Below, piece by piece: positions 34,741-44,972 of a stretch of 64,000 nucleotides of DNA; the first letter of the stretch is position 1, and each line of letters opens with the position of its first letter. Source of the DNA: Legionella wadsworthii DSM 21896 = ATCC 33877 (GTDB lineage Bacteria; Pseudomonadota; Gammaproteobacteria; Legionellales; Legionellaceae); the NCBI RefSeq assembly GCF_000701265.1, contig NZ_KL370760.1, positions 57,921 through 121,920 of the forward strand. The letters run 5' to 3'. The translations under genes were made by a program, and so were the position numbers. The notes beneath the pieces are model-generated. The model did not search any database and was not told where the DNA came from. It was given only the letters and a program-made list of their open reading frames with translations.

Positions 34741-35217
34741 TTAATAATCGTCTGGGATTCTATTTTTTTCTAACTTTTTATGGGCTGCATAAAGTTTTTT
34801 ATAAACCTCATCGTTTTTTACTTTACGTAAGAATTCAAGAAAAACTGCTGCGGATTTAGCTTTCTCTGATTGTTCTGAATGTTCCTCTTGGGGCTGTTTT
34901 TTATTGTTAACATACTTTCTTCCGGAGGAATGATTGGCATAACGGCGCGAGCGGGTGAATCCCATTTGTAAAAATTTTCGCGCCATATCCATTCCTACAA
35001 AATCATTGACCTTTTTGTAATTTAAAAACAATTCATAAATCCTGGCTGCAGAATCTTTAGCAATTTCTGGTGTTTTAAAACGCCAGTGCGGCAGAATTTC
35101 GCTTTTATAGGGTTCCGCGATAAGCACGCCCTGCTCCCCTTTGCCAATACAGTACTGTTCAGGATTTTTTCTAAAATCAATATGACGATATTTTTCAGCG
35201 TAAGATGTGGATGACAT
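34741..35217 (-). CDS. DUF4385 family protein
   Basis: 158 residues from the ATG at 35217; a GTG three codons earlier is possible. The central block CIGKGEQGVLIAEPYKSEIL followed by PHWRFKTPEIA, then FVGMDMARKFLQMGFTRSRR and YANH, is characteristic of DUF4385, a cytoplasmic family of unknown role found in bacteria and phages. Basic C-terminus. The neighbours give no functional clue. Confidence 0.85.
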   Translation of the reverse strand: MSSTSYAEKYRHIDFRKNPEQYCIGKGEQGVLIAEPYKSEILPHWRFKTPEIAKDSAARIYELFLNYKKVNDFVGMDMARKFLQMGFTRSRRYANHSSGRKYVNNKKQPQEEHSEQSEKAKSAAVFLEFLRKVKNDEVYKKLYAAHKKLEKNRIPDDY

Positions 35218-35345
35218 ATAGCTCACTTTAATAGATTATGGTGTGTATTGAGTTGGCTTTTACCTTTATTTTAGCAATGAGAGCTTTGAAACAATGCGGT
35301 AAAGATTTATTATTCTATTTAAAATAATAATAAATTGATTTACTG

Positions 35346-35942
35346 ATGCAACTTTTAGCGACTTACTTCTTAATAATTTATTCTACAGTTTCATTCTCTC
35401 TAGGTTCTGATTTCAGGCCACAAACGATTTCTACAAGAGAGATAACCGGTTTTCAATCCTATCCTACTAGAGTAAAAAAAATGATTGAAATAGGTCTGGA
35501 ATTAACCAAGCGAAATCTTACCTATCAATACGGTTCTTCTGATCCCAAACAAGGAGGTATGGATTGCTCAGGAACCATGTATTATCTTCTAACGCAAATG
35601 GGGGTGCAATCCGTTCCCCGCTCTTCAGATGACCTGTATCAATGGATAAAAAGTAAGGGCGTTTTTTATTCGGCTAATCGGGGTCTAGAGTACCTTCGGC
35701 CCGGTGATTTGTTATTTTGGACAGGCACCTATTCGGCACCCGGTAATGCTTATGTAACCCATGTCATGGTTTATATAGGAAAAAATCGAGAAGGTGAGCC
35801 CTTGATGTTGGGCTCGAGCAATGGAAGGACGTATCAAGGCAAAAAAATTTATGGCGTCAGCATATTTGATTTTTTAGAACCTCATTCGACATCCAATCCT
35901 CACTTTTTGGGCTATAGCTGTATTCCCGAAGTAAGTTGCTAA
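35346..35942 (+). CDS. Exported NlpC/P60 family peptidase
   Basis: 198 residues with an N-terminal signal peptide (MQLLATYFLIIYSTVSFSLG). The NlpC/P60 Cys-His dyad is present: MDCSGTMYYLL (Cys) and THVMVYIGKN (His), with PGDLLFW between them, the usual order. Likely a periplasmic or secreted gamma-D-glutamyl-diaminopimelate-type peptidoglycan hydrolase. The family usually carries LysM or SH3 domains; none is visible here. Its own promoter lies in a 128-base gap. Confidence 0.9.
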   Translation: MQLLATYFLIIYSTVSFSLGSDFRPQTISTREITGFQSYPTRVKKMIEIGLELTKRNLTYQYGSSDPKQGGMDCSGTMYYLLTQMGVQSVPRSSDDLYQWIKSKGVFYSANRGLEYLRPGDLLFWTGTYSAPGNAYVTHVMVYIGKNREGEPLMLGSSNGRTYQGKKIYGVSIFDFLEPHSTSNPHFLGYSCIPEVSC

Positions 35943-35972
35943 AGCATATTCTGCGATTCAAAGCTGCCCTGT

Positions 35973-36698
35973 CTATACGCGATAGTTCAGCCCAAAGCTT
36001 AATTGATTGCTGTATACCCGTGAAAACCTTGTCGGGGCACCGTTAGCAGGAGTCCCGTTTGAGGCAATTGTGTCGTATTGCCCACTATTGGTTGTTCGGC
36101 CTATATTGAGAAAACTGTAATTGATATCAATGTCTAAGTGCTTCGTCATCCTGAAAAGACCGCCTGCACCGACTTGCCATGCAAATTGTGTGGTCGTACT
36201 CCCAAATTCATGTTGAACTGCCAAAGGCCAAAAAATAGTATTTGTTGTGTTATGTGCCGCACCTAAACCGCCGCTGAGATAAGGTTCGATGCGTTCATTC
36301 ATGGGTAGAGGATAAGATAAATAGCCATTCAACATGTAAGTATAGGTGTCTATATGTCCGTGTGCTGTTTCATTACCATCGTCAGTTACGGAAAAAGGTA
36401 TATCGGATATTTCTTGAAATCGAAAATCAGTTCGAAAAACAGGATTGAAACGATATCCAAGGCCTAATGAATACCCCCACTTATTACCAATGGAAGCTGC
36501 GGGTGCATCAATTGCGTCTGGAGAAAAAAAAGAAGCAGTTTCTGCTCGATTAAAATCCAATGAATTGTAAGTAGCAAGCCCTACTAAATAAAAACCGTTC
36601 CCTTTACTATAAGCTATAGGCCCCATATCGCCAGCATAAACAGGAAGTATTGCTACCGAAAACAAAAAAATCCCAATTTTTTTTAACCTAAAATGCAT
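35973..36698 (-). CDS. Outer membrane beta-barrel protein (OmpA/OmpW-like small barrel)
   Basis: 241 residues from the ATG at 36698, with GGAG 8 bases upstream. Signal peptide ends around VYAGD. The mature part alternates amphipathic strands (GNGFYLVGLATYNSL, WGYSLGLGYRFNP, YMLNGYLSYPL, YLSGGLGAAHN, FAWQVGAGGLFRM) and ends SFGLNYRV, a typical barrel-closing strand. About eight strands are expected. Function unknown; many Legionella genes of this type are surface antigens. Confidence 0.8.
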   Translation of the reverse strand: MHFRLKKIGIFLFSVAILPVYAGDMGPIAYSKGNGFYLVGLATYNSLDFNRAETASFFSPDAIDAPAASIGNKWGYSLGLGYRFNPVFRTDFRFQEISDIPFSVTDDGNETAHGHIDTYTYMLNGYLSYPLPMNERIEPYLSGGLGAAHNTTNTIFWPLAVQHEFGSTTTQFAWQVGAGGLFRMTKHLDIDINYSFLNIGRTTNSGQYDTIASNGTPANGAPTRFSRVYSNQLSFGLNYRV

Positions 36699-36904
36699 TG
36701 ATGACACTCCATGTTAGATAATTAAATGATAAATACGGCCGTGATTTTTTATAACCGTTTAGTCTATAGTTAGCAAAAAATTACTTCTAATACAATAAGC
36801 AAAAGTAGGTAGGTTAACAAATAGAACGTTAACATGTGGCGAATGAAAAACTTTAATTGTTGTGTTACGCGATCAAGGCTACGACGAGGTAGAAGGGTTT
36901 AAAT

Positions 36905-38542
36905 TTAGGATTTGTTTCGTCTGCGGTGAATTAAAAAATAAGTAGACATCTCCCCTACTCCTTTAATTAAAATAGTTCCTCTTTTTTCAAAAACAAATTG
37001 GTCTTTAAGAAGTTGATAGGTCGCTTCACTGACATGGATCCGGTTCGTCTCGCCATGAGACTCCATACGGCTTGCCAGATTAATTGTCTTTCCCCAAAGG
37101 TCATAGGCAAATTTTTTCTTCCCAATAATGCCACCTACAACGGATCCCGAATGTATCCCTATACGTACTTGAATGGGAATAGAAGAATCCCTGTTTATTT
37201 TTTCTATCCTTTCAAGAACGCTACAAGCAAAATTTGCGACGACTTCTGCATGGAATTGATTGTCTATTGGAGCACCTGCCACCGCCATATAGCAATCACC
37301 TATTGTCTTTATTTTTTCAAGGCCAAAATGATCTGTAAGTTCATCCATAGCGGAAAATATAATATTCAACATATTAATTAATTTCCCAGGAGTCAACTTA
37401 TCCGCTAAATTTGAAAAATTAACCATATCGATAAATATCGCGGTGATTGAAGGAAACCGTTCGACAATTGTTTGCTCCCCTAACTTTAAGCGTTCTGCAA
37501 TAGAACTTGGAACAATATTTAGCAACAAATCATCCGATCTTTTTTTGGCTTCTTTTAACTGTTCTAAATATAGTTTTTCTTTATCCCGGAGCATTTTTTT
37601 CTCAATGGAAGCTTCTACTCTGGCCTTAAAAATAACAGGATTGAATGGCTTGAGAAGATAATCATCAGCGCCCATTTCCAGGCAACGTACTACCGCATCA
37701 ATTTCTTTAAGAGGAGAAATAACGATTACTGGAAGATAATAGTATAAGCTGTGACCCATTATTTTTTTTAATACATCGAAACCGCTGACCCCCGAAGTAA
37801 TAATGGATAATAAAATTAAATCGTAATTCCCCTTATCTATATGCGACACTACTTTGGATGCATCACCACAAGGCATGGCATTAAAACCATAATGATGCAA
37901 TCGGCGTATCAGTAAATCTCTGGCCATTTCATTATCTTCAACAACCAGAATGGATCCTTTAGAGGGAGAAGGCCTGTATTTGATTTTATGATCAAGTGGG
38001 GGAATGGAAATGATGACATCATGAATCACAATATTCGATTTTTTAAATTGCGCTAATAAATCAGTACCCTTCCATTGTATTTGTGCTAATTTGTTGATTT
38101 CATTAATATAGCTGATAAATAACTTTGCTGATTTAAGAATTTTTTCTATATCTTTAATAAAATGTTCTTGCTCGGCAGGGAGCTCCTCCAACAATAATTC
38201 ACAGTAGCCAATCACGGAATTAAGCGGCGTCAATAAATTGAATTGCAATTCACTGTTAAATGTTTTTAAATTAAATTTTTTGGTTTTACGAAGATTCACA
38301 CCAAAGGTTAATACTTCGTCGACACGATTTTGTAACAGTTTCCCTGATTGTAAAATTTTAGTCAGATCATCTTCATACTGACTGAGCTTATAAAATTCAA
38401 GTTCATCAATTAAAATTTCCGCATAGCCAACGATGACGTCAATGGGGGTTGAAAAATCACTACGTAAACTAGCAAATAACGCCTCCCGTTCACGCATAAG
38501 AGTTAGGCTGCGATCTGGCTTTATGTCTTTACCTGAATTCAT
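36905..38542 (-). CDS. Class III adenylate cyclase with degenerate receiver and HisKA-like domains
   Basis: 545 residues. Two tandem N-terminal segments resemble HisKA dimerisation helices without the His: DFSTPIDVIVGYAEIL (about 30-45) and NLLTPLNSVIGYCELL (about 105-120). A receiver domain follows (about 198-318): VVEDNE, the Lys in LLKPF, but LILLSIITSG where the phosphoacceptor Asp should be, so Ser replaces Asp near 242. The cyclase domain (about 365-540) has FIDMVNFS and KTIGDCY for metals, and YDLWGKTINLASRMES with Asp and Lys/Arg/Asn as in adenylate cyclases. It probably makes cAMP, with regulation by protein contact rather than by phosphorylation of its own receiver. Last gene of a four-gene operon. 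Confidence 0.9.
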   Translation of the reverse strand: MNSGKDIKPDRSLTLMREREALFASLRSDFSTPIDVIVGYAEILIDELEFYKLSQYEDDLTKILQSGKLLQNRVDEVLTFGVNLRKTKKFNLKTFNSELQFNLLTPLNSVIGYCELLLEELPAEQEHFIKDIEKILKSAKLFISYINEINKLAQIQWKGTDLLAQFKKSNIVIHDVIISIPPLDHKIKYRPSPSKGSILVVEDNEMARDLLIRRLHHYGFNAMPCGDASKVVSHIDKGNYDLILLSIITSGVSGFDVLKKIMGHSLYYYLPVIVISPLKEIDAVVRCLEMGADDYLLKPFNPVIFKARVEASIEKKMLRDKEKLYLEQLKEAKKRSDDLLLNIVPSSIAERLKLGEQTIVERFPSITAIFIDMVNFSNLADKLTPGKLINMLNIIFSAMDELTDHFGLEKIKTIGDCYMAVAGAPIDNQFHAEVVANFACSVLERIEKINRDSSIPIQVRIGIHSGSVVGGIIGKKKFAYDLWGKTINLASRMESHGETNRIHVSEATYQLLKDQFVFEKRGTILIKGVGEMSTYFLIHRRRNKS

Positions 38543-38569
38543 GACCAGTTCCTTTTGAATCCGATACTC

Positions 38570-38941
38570 TTAAGCTTTTTTCACCAGGCTCTCAATTTTT
38601 TCAAGAAGCCGGGGAAACTCAATCGGTTTGACTTCATATTCATCACAACCTGCTGCGACTGCTTTTTCTCGATCGCCAACCATCGCATGTGCCGTTAAGG
38701 CAATAATGGGAATAGTACTTGTTGCAGGATCAGATTTGAGTTGTCGCGTTGCCCCATATCCATCTAATACAGGCAAACTTAAATCCATTAATATGAGATC
38801 AGGACGTTCTGCCTTAGCCTTATCCACTCCTTTTTCTCCATCTACTGCACTGATTACATCGAATCCCTTTCGTTGCAAACGTCTTGAAAGCATATCAAGA
38901 TTTAATTCGTTGTCTTCGACTATTAAAATCTTTATCGTCAT
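38570..38941 (-). CDS. Single-domain response regulator (DivK/CheY-like)
   Basis: 123 residues, one receiver domain: acidic pair VEDNE, phosphoacceptor in LILMDLSLPVLDG, Thr in IIALTAH, Lys in EVKPIEF. No output domain, so it acts by binding another protein. Eleven bases downstream of the hybrid kinase and 27 upstream of the cyclase gene, so it is the likely phosphorelay link. It could receive phosphate from the kinase and contact the cyclase (inference). Confidence 0.95.
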   Translation of the reverse strand: MTIKILIVEDNELNLDMLSRRLQRKGFDVISAVDGEKGVDKAKAERPDLILMDLSLPVLDGYGATRQLKSDPATSTIPIIALTAHAMVGDREKAVAAGCDEYEVKPIEFPRLLEKIESLVKKA

Positions 38942-38952
38942 TACAATTTCTC

Positions 38953-41868
38953 CTAACGATTTTTAAGCGTTTGTTCAATCTGATCCGTTATCGAAGCAAT
39001 GAGTTGTTCGCGGCTATAGGAATTCTTTTGTAAAACAACCTTACTCGAATTCAGAAGAAACTCTCGTTCTTTTTGGGTTAACTCTTTAGCTGTAATTACT
39101 ATTACAGGAATCTGAGCCCATTTTTCATTTTTTTGTAGTTCTCTAATCACCTCAAAACCATCCATCTCAGGCATCATTAAATCAAGCAAGATCAGAGAAG
39201 GGGGTTCTTTGGCCAAACACTCTAAAGCTTCACGGCCATTTTGAGCTTCCATTAAACTCCAACCAGACTTATTGATGGACCTTCGTAAAATATTACGTGC
39301 ATCGGCTTCGTCGTCCACTATTAATACTGACTTAATTGCATCTGCAGGTAAGATGTGCTGAATCTTATCCATAAGTAGTTTAGGCTCAATTGGCTTACTG
39401 ACATAGTCCACAGCGCCTAAGGCAAACCCTAAGTCTTTTTCTAAAAGCATTGAAACCAGAATAACTGGAATATTGACCAGATTAGGATCAGATTTCAAAG
39501 CAGTCAAAGTCGTCCATCCATCCATCATCGGCATAATCACATCAAGTGTGATGAGGTCTGGATGGTATTTTTTTGCCAGTGAAAGACATTCTTCCCCGTG
39601 GAATGCATGTAAAACGTTTATTCCAGCCTTATCTAAAGTTTTTTGTAGTATCTCATGTATTTTAGGATCATCATCCACGATTAATACAGTCTTAACTTCT
39701 TTTTTCTCATTAATTAAATCAGAAAGATTATGAGAAATTATTTTTTCCATCCCTACTGTACTTTTCAAGGGCAAGATAATGGTAAAAGTGGAGCCTTTAC
39801 CATACTCACTGTGGATACTGACATCGCCACCCAAAATATTGGAGAAACTTTTAGTCAAATACAAACCCAAACCAGTGCCCCCAAATCGTCTGGTTGTAGA
39901 AGACTCTGCTTGAGAAAAAGCCTTGAATAAGTTACCTAACTGTTCTCTTGTTAACCCAATACCTGTATCACTCACTGCAAATTGCATGTAAGGCTTCGCG
40001 TCAATCACAATCGGTTTTACGGCCAACGTAATCGTACCTTCTTTGGTAAATTTGGCGGCATTGCTTATTAAATTTAACAAACATTGCCGGACTTTAACGA
40101 GATCGGTGTGCATGATATCCACATGAGGGTCGATTACATATTCGAATGTATTTAAATTTTTACTCATTAAAGGAGATATTATTGCCTCCAGTTCCTTTAT
40201 CATTTCAGGTATGTGAACATCTTCCAAGAATACATCCATTTTTCCCGCTTCAATTTTCGATAAATCCAGGATATCGTTAATAAGGGATAATAAGTGTTTG
40301 GCTGAAGCCTCAATTTTTTTCAGATCATCCAAATAGATATCATGGCCTTCATCTTCCATTTCTTCTTTCAAGAGTTCACAATAACCAATGATCGCATTTA
40401 GGGGTGTTCGTAGCTCATGGCTGGTATTTGCAATAAATTCAGATTTTGCCTTATTGGCAACTTCTGAATCCTTTTTGGCTTCATTCAATTGGACCACCAA
40501 TTGTTCTAAATTTTGATTGACGTTTTTCAGTTCCATCGTTCTGGACTCGACCAACTCGTGAAGATGCTCTTGAGTATATTGCAGGCTCTCCGCCATCAGG
40601 TTGAATGTTTTTACAACTCCATTCAGATCGGCATAAGGGGTCAAGTTTAAACGGTGCTCTGTTCCGATTTTATTTTTCGTGATGGTTTGCATTGCCAAAC
40701 TGAGATTTCTTAAAGACTTGGAGATCGCATTCAAGAAAAAATAGCCCACGATGCTGATTAATAAGAGAATGCCAAGAGGCAAACTAATCATGATGATACG
40801 ATTGGTCACGATGAGTTGATTGAACTTTATTAATGCTTCTTTTTTTAATTCTTTGGTGATTTTATCCAGATTTCCGAATTGTTTGGAAAGTTCTGCTAAG
40901 TTTGCTTGTATTTCAATATGATTTCTCTGAACTTGTGCCTGGAGGACATTCAATTCCTTCCGAAGAGAGAGAATGCTGCCCGTGCCCTGAGTCAATTCAT
41001 TGACTACCTTGTCAAATTTATGGGTTAAGTCAAGAGAAGCCTGGTGCAATTCTGGATTATTCTGCAATAATTCATTCAGTTGCTGTAATTTATTGTGGAT
41101 TAAAGGAGTCAATTGCAGCAGCTGATTGTGTGTTAAATTAACCAACTCGTCGGAATTTTCTTCATCTGAAATTTGTTCGATGAGCGCAATCAGTTGTGAC
41201 AACTCTGTATTAATATTTTCATCAATACGATGGGCATCGGAAGCATTACTCAGGATTAGGTTATCCAAGGCTTCTTTCAAAACATCATTTTGTGAAAGTT
41301 TTCCTTGTTGAAAATGACTGCGTAAATTCCGTATGTTTTTTTTGTATTGATAAGTCAGGATACCACTTATATTTTCGGATTGATCATGGATGCTTTTTAT
41401 TTGCTGGTCTATATTCATTTTTTTATTGGCCAGCTCTTTTTTTTGTTTTAAAAAGGATTGGGTCAATTTCAAGAGTTGATCATCAATTTTTAAGAATTTC
41501 TGATAAATCACTTTAAGATTTTGCAGAGCTTGCGCCACTGAGGATACTTTACTGGTAACCGAAGCCAGTTGTGCTTCCCCTGCTAAAAAAGTCTCCTCCA
41601 TCGGCATTCGAGACTCCAATTTTGATAAATCTTTTTCTTCATGTGCTATTAAGATACTTTGTTGTCTAATTAAAAACTGTGATCGTGCATTACTCATTTG
41701 AAAACGGGCATTTTCAATTGAGGTCACAGTCAACAAAAGATTCTGATTTTGAATCAACTGGTGGTTTAGATACAAGGCAGCGGCGCTTAGAATTAGGGTG
41801 AACACGACGGTAAGAATATAAAATAACAGAAACACGTTCACCAATGAGAGCCTGAGTTTCCTATGCAT
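38953..41868 (-). CDS. Membrane hybrid sensor histidine kinase with two receivers
   Basis: 971 residues. TM1 at about 10-34, a long periplasmic coiled-coil sensor region (about 36-340), TM2 at about 350-375 and a HAMP-like linker to about 440. HisKA has the phosphorylated His in [13 protein letters not shown] (about 483). The HATPase domain (about 590-705) shows NLISNAAKF and DTGIGL and [10 protein letters not shown]. Two receivers follow: LVDDDPK with LDVIMP (about 730-845) and VDDEAD with LDLMMP (about 850-960), both with intact Asp. Its ATG overlaps the stop of the binding-protein gene by one base (TAATG), so the two are co-translated. The sensor probably contacts that binding protein in the periplasm. 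Confidence 0.93.
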   Translation of the reverse strand: MHRKLRLSLVNVFLLFYILTVVFTLILSAAALYLNHQLIQNQNLLLTVTSIENARFQMSNARSQFLIRQQSILIAHEEKDLSKLESRMPMEETFLAGEAQLASVTSKVSSVAQALQNLKVIYQKFLKIDDQLLKLTQSFLKQKKELANKKMNIDQQIKSIHDQSENISGILTYQYKKNIRNLRSHFQQGKLSQNDVLKEALDNLILSNASDAHRIDENINTELSQLIALIEQISDEENSDELVNLTHNQLLQLTPLIHNKLQQLNELLQNNPELHQASLDLTHKFDKVVNELTQGTGSILSLRKELNVLQAQVQRNHIEIQANLAELSKQFGNLDKITKELKKEALIKFNQLIVTNRIIMISLPLGILLLISIVGYFFLNAISKSLRNLSLAMQTITKNKIGTEHRLNLTPYADLNGVVKTFNLMAESLQYTQEHLHELVESRTMELKNVNQNLEQLVVQLNEAKKDSEVANKAKSEFIANTSHELRTPLNAIIGYCELLKEEMEDEGHDIYLDDLKKIEASAKHLLSLINDILDLSKIEAGKMDVFLEDVHIPEMIKELEAIISPLMSKNLNTFEYVIDPHVDIMHTDLVKVRQCLLNLISNAAKFTKEGTITLAVKPIVIDAKPYMQFAVSDTGIGLTREQLGNLFKAFSQAESSTTRRFGGTGLGLYLTKSFSNILGGDVSIHSEYGKGSTFTIILPLKSTVGMEKIISHNLSDLINEKKEVKTVLIVDDDPKIHEILQKTLDKAGINVLHAFHGEECLSLAKKYHPDLITLDVIMPMMDGWTTLTALKSDPNLVNIPVILVSMLLEKDLGFALGAVDYVSKPIEPKLLMDKIQHILPADAIKSVLIVDDEADARNILRRSINKSGWSLMEAQNGREALECLAKEPPSLILLDLMMPEMDGFEVIRELQKNEKWAQIPVIVITAKELTQKEREFLLNSSKVVLQKNSYSREQLIASITDQIEQTLKNR

Positions 41869-43109
41869 TAATTATCCTTCCATTCTTTAATGAATTGGCG
41901 CAATTCCATCCAATCAAAAGAGATGTATTTTCCATTTCTTAGAATGGTTGGCCAAACCGTATGGAGTGCTTGATGGTTGTTTTTATCAAAACTAATGGGA
42001 ATACCTATGCCAATATCTACATTCCGCATGCTTTCCAAAGTATCAACAAGCCCTTCCCGGGTGAGCTTATTGGTATCTGCAGCATGCTTTAGACCCAAAA
42101 CAAATAATTTAGTTGCGAGATATCCTTCTAAGGAGATATAACCTGGAATCGCATCCGGGGCATATTTTTTAAGACTTTCCCGGTACTCTTTCACCGCCGG
42201 AAGATCCGAGTCATAACTGGGTACAACCTGGGTCACAATCACATGGCCATTACCGACTGACCCCAGCTCTTTTGCCAGGGTTTCGCTTCCAACAAAGGAA
42301 ACATTCAAGAACAAGGTATTCGGTAAATCTTGAATAGCCATTTTGATAAATTTAGCTGCCGGAAGATACGGCGACACAATAATGATGGCTTTAGGTGTCT
42401 TTTTTGAGTCCAGAATTTCGGATAAACCCTCTTCCACATTGACCGTGTTTCGCGTAAAACGGCCATGAGTTAATTTATCTACATCGTGATAACCCGCTTC
42501 TTTCAAGGCTTTAATACCACCAAAATAACCCGAATCACCAAAAGAATCATTTTGAGTAAAAAAAGCGATTTCGTCCGGTTGGATGCCTGCCTCTAATAGC
42601 CCTTTTACCATAGCAGCAGTTTCTTCTGTATAACTCGCACGAAAGTTAAAGACATAACGATCTGGAGGTATTTGACGAAGGACTTCTGCTCCAGCATAAC
42701 AACCATAGAGGAGTGTTTTTAATTCTTGCGCGATCGGTACAGATACTACGGCAGTAGGTGACCCCACATTGCCGATAATTGCAAGGACATTCTCCTGCGT
42801 AATTAATTTGCGCATATTTGGCGCAGTCAAAGAAGGTTCATACGAATCATTATAAACAATCAGGGTCACCTTTTGCCCCTTGATCCCCCCTGCCTCATTA
42901 ATTTTTTTTAAATATAGCTGTTCCCCCAAGGTCATCCCTTGCCCAAGTGTTTGTGCCGGCCCTTCTAACGCAGTACTGCTTCCAATCTTAATTGGTTGAG
43001 CTGATGTGGTATTTTGTGCAAAAGACGCAGGAATACAAAAGAGCAGCATAAAAAAAATGCTTCTTCTGAATGAAAACAAAATCCTTCCTTTAATCATTTG
43101 CTTGTCCAT
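41868..43109 (-). CDS. Periplasmic substrate-binding protein (LivJ/urea-type) dedicated to a sensor kinase
   Basis: 413 residues, signal peptide about residues 1-32 ([13 protein letters not shown]). Type 1 periplasmic binding fold: [40 protein letters not shown], then [20 protein letters not shown], which is the branched-chain amino acid/amide-binding family. No permease or ATPase gene is nearby. It is the first gene of a kinase operon, so it likely delivers ligand information to the kinase instead of a transporter. Ligand unknown. Two ATGs are possible (43109, 43097). Confidence 0.88.
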   Translation of the reverse strand: MDKQMIKGRILFSFRRSIFFMLLFCIPASFAQNTTSAQPIKIGSSTALEGPAQTLGQGMTLGEQLYLKKINEAGGIKGQKVTLIVYNDSYEPSLTAPNMRKLITQENVLAIIGNVGSPTAVVSVPIAQELKTLLYGCYAGAEVLRQIPPDRYVFNFRASYTEETAAMVKGLLEAGIQPDEIAFFTQNDSFGDSGYFGGIKALKEAGYHDVDKLTHGRFTRNTVNVEEGLSEILDSKKTPKAIIIVSPYLPAAKFIKMAIQDLPNTLFLNVSFVGSETLAKELGSVGNGHVIVTQVVPSYDSDLPAVKEYRESLKKYAPDAIPGYISLEGYLATKLFVLGLKHAADTNKLTREGLVDTLESMRNVDIGIGIPISFDKNNHQALHTVWPTILRNGKYISFDWMELRQFIKEWKDN

Positions 43110-43270
43110 TCAAAGAGGAATCTATGATTAAAAATTATAGTTGATTCAGCACAGGGAAACACCTCTTATAGATTAAATTTATGAAATAAAGCAATAAAAT
43201 GCGTAAAAAGTGGTACGTCAAAAAAATTTTGCATCACTGACTATAGCCGATTTATAGTTCGCTTCGTGGC

Positions 43271-43933
43271 TCAACCTGGATAATAATTCAGCATCACCAG
43301 CGTGACTAAAGCCCCATCTGCGCCTCGGTTATAGGTTGCCATATCATAAAATTCCACCCCCCTAATGGCGAGCTTCGAATTAATCTGATAGGAAATGGAA
43401 CCACCAAAAAAAGGATCGACATCGACTGAATTGGTATTTTGAGAAAAAAACGGACGAGGAGATACCGTAGTTGCTGTCAAATAGGTGGATATGACTGATG
43501 CCCCAGCGACCAAACTTAACCTTAACCTGCTTTTTGGGTTAACGGTATAAGCTAATGTACCGACTATGGATTTACTTGCTCGAGAAATTTTTAAATCATT
43601 GTTTATTTGGGAATGAGTAAACACCTGATTGTAATCCAATTCATAACTCAAGGGCAGGTTCAGCCCAAAACCCGACGAGAAACCAAAGCGCATCCCACTG
43701 GCATTGTTAGGAAAGGAAGATTGGGGTGAAAAATTTATGGTGGCCTGATCGGGTGGGTCTAGGGATAAAATATTGTCCTGGAACAATGTATGAACAAAGA
43801 CATAGCCAGCTGTGATATAGAATGAGCCGTGGCAGTTCCAGTCTGCTTCATTACAGGTTTTTTCTTTTTCTGCAGCAAAAGCAATATGACTTACAACGAA
43901 TAAAAATAATAGTATTATCGATTGGTAGTTCAC
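43271..43933 (-). CDS. Exported small outer membrane beta-barrel protein
   Basis: 220 residues; signal peptide ending IAFAAEK. Mature protein has two Cys close together (CNEADWNC) and alternating strands (GSFYITAGYVFVHT, GMRFGFSSGFGLNLPLSYEL, KSIVGTLAYTV, LRLSLVAGASVI, GGSISYQINSKLAI). It ends LVTLVMLNYYPG. Resembles eight-stranded OmpA-type barrels. Located just upstream of the signalling operon with a 161-base gap; functional link unknown. Confidence 0.75.
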   Translation of the reverse strand: MNYQSIILLFLFVVSHIAFAAEKEKTCNEADWNCHGSFYITAGYVFVHTLFQDNILSLDPPDQATINFSPQSSFPNNASGMRFGFSSGFGLNLPLSYELDYNQVFTHSQINNDLKISRASKSIVGTLAYTVNPKSRLRLSLVAGASVISTYLTATTVSPRPFFSQNTNSVDVDPFFGGSISYQINSKLAIRGVEFYDMATYNRGADGALVTLVMLNYYPG

Positions 43934-44216
43934 ATCTATCCTTATAAATTAACTAGCCTAAAACAAAAATAACCAACCCCAAAGAGGGGAAACTGAATTT
44001 AACATGTTGATAAAGGAGTAAATTGTATCATTTTTATAGGAGATAGATTCAAGGGTCTGAAGCAATTAACCTAAGAATTAATCTCAAATTTTAATGATGG
44101 TCTTGTGGAGCAACGCACCAGTATGGCTTATTGGATACCCATTCACAAACCAGATAAAGAGGACATAATTTTGCTCCATTATGTGTGCCTTTTCATTTCC
44201 TAAATGATATGTAACT

Positions 44217-44699
44217 TTAATTCAACCAATAAATTGTTGCATTTAAATAAGTTGCGAAAATCAACCAAAGGATATAGGGAAGAAAAAGAAGGCTCTGGAT
44301 TAGGTTTTTATTTCTAAGTTTCCAAGATATATAGGAATTAATGCCGATTAATAGAAACAAAAAAATCAAACCCAACCCTATGAAATGGAATTGAAAAAAA
44401 ATAGGCGTCCACAACCAATTCATAATCATTTGAGTTATAAATAAGAACCAGATGTTTCGGGAGTCTCGGTTGGGATTATTTCTTTGTTCTTTCCAGATTC
44501 TCCATCCTAAACAAGCGAGAAGAAGATAAAGCAAAGGCCATACGATAGAAAAAACAAAAGGAGGTGGCGTAAGTTCTGACTTAATGAGACCGCCATACCA
44601 ACTGGATATATTATTTTTAGTGATGAATCCGAGTAAAAAACCAACTGCTTGAAATCCGACTATCCATCCTGCAACATGCAAAGATTGTTTTTTTTGCAA
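44217..44699 (-). CDS. tspO: TspO/MBR family membrane protein
   Basis: 160 residues, five predicted membrane helices, TTG start with GAGG 8 bases upstream. Family signatures: WYGGLIKSELTPPPFVFSIVWPLLY (residues split here by reading) for helix 1-2, WNWLWTPIFF-type (MNWLWTPIFFQFHFIG) for helix 3, and the final LPYILWLIFATYLNATIYWLN segment. TspO proteins bind porphyrins and influence tetrapyrrole or stress responses. No regulatory gene adjacent. Confidence 0.92.
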   Translation of the reverse strand: MQKKQSLHVAGWIVGFQAVGFLLGFITKNNISSWYGGLIKSELTPPPFVFSIVWPLLYLLLACLGWRIWKEQRNNPNRDSRNIWFLFITQMIMNWLWTPIFFQFHFIGLGLIFLFLLIGINSYISWKLRNKNLIQSLLFLPYILWLIFATYLNATIYWLN

Positions 44700-44837
44700 A
44701 GTTCATTCCTCAATTATCTCAATATCTTGCAAATTGACGTTTTTTATTTGGGTACATTGCACAATAGCATGGGTAGTTTGGCATTAGGAATACCTGACTC
44801 AAGAAACGGCGAAATCTTTTTTATTATTGGGAAAGCG

Positions 44838-44867
44838 AGGTAGAGCAACAAATTGCCAGACAAACCT
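44838..44867. repeat. Degenerate copy of the terminator-hairpin family
   Basis: AGGT-x-GAGCAA-CAAA-TTGCC-x-GAC-ACCT layout keeps the central GCAACAAATTGC of the hairpins at 26675 and 30574, but the outer stem has mismatches. It lies upstream of riboflavin synthase in a gap of about 270 bases. Confidence 0.4.
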
Positions 44868-44972
44868 ATTTATGATGCGTTATTCCATCAGGCAACCTTT
44901 GCTCAAAATAGATAATTGTTAAGCGCGTTTAGATGCATTAAAATGTACAAAAATCTCAAAGAGAAACAGGAT

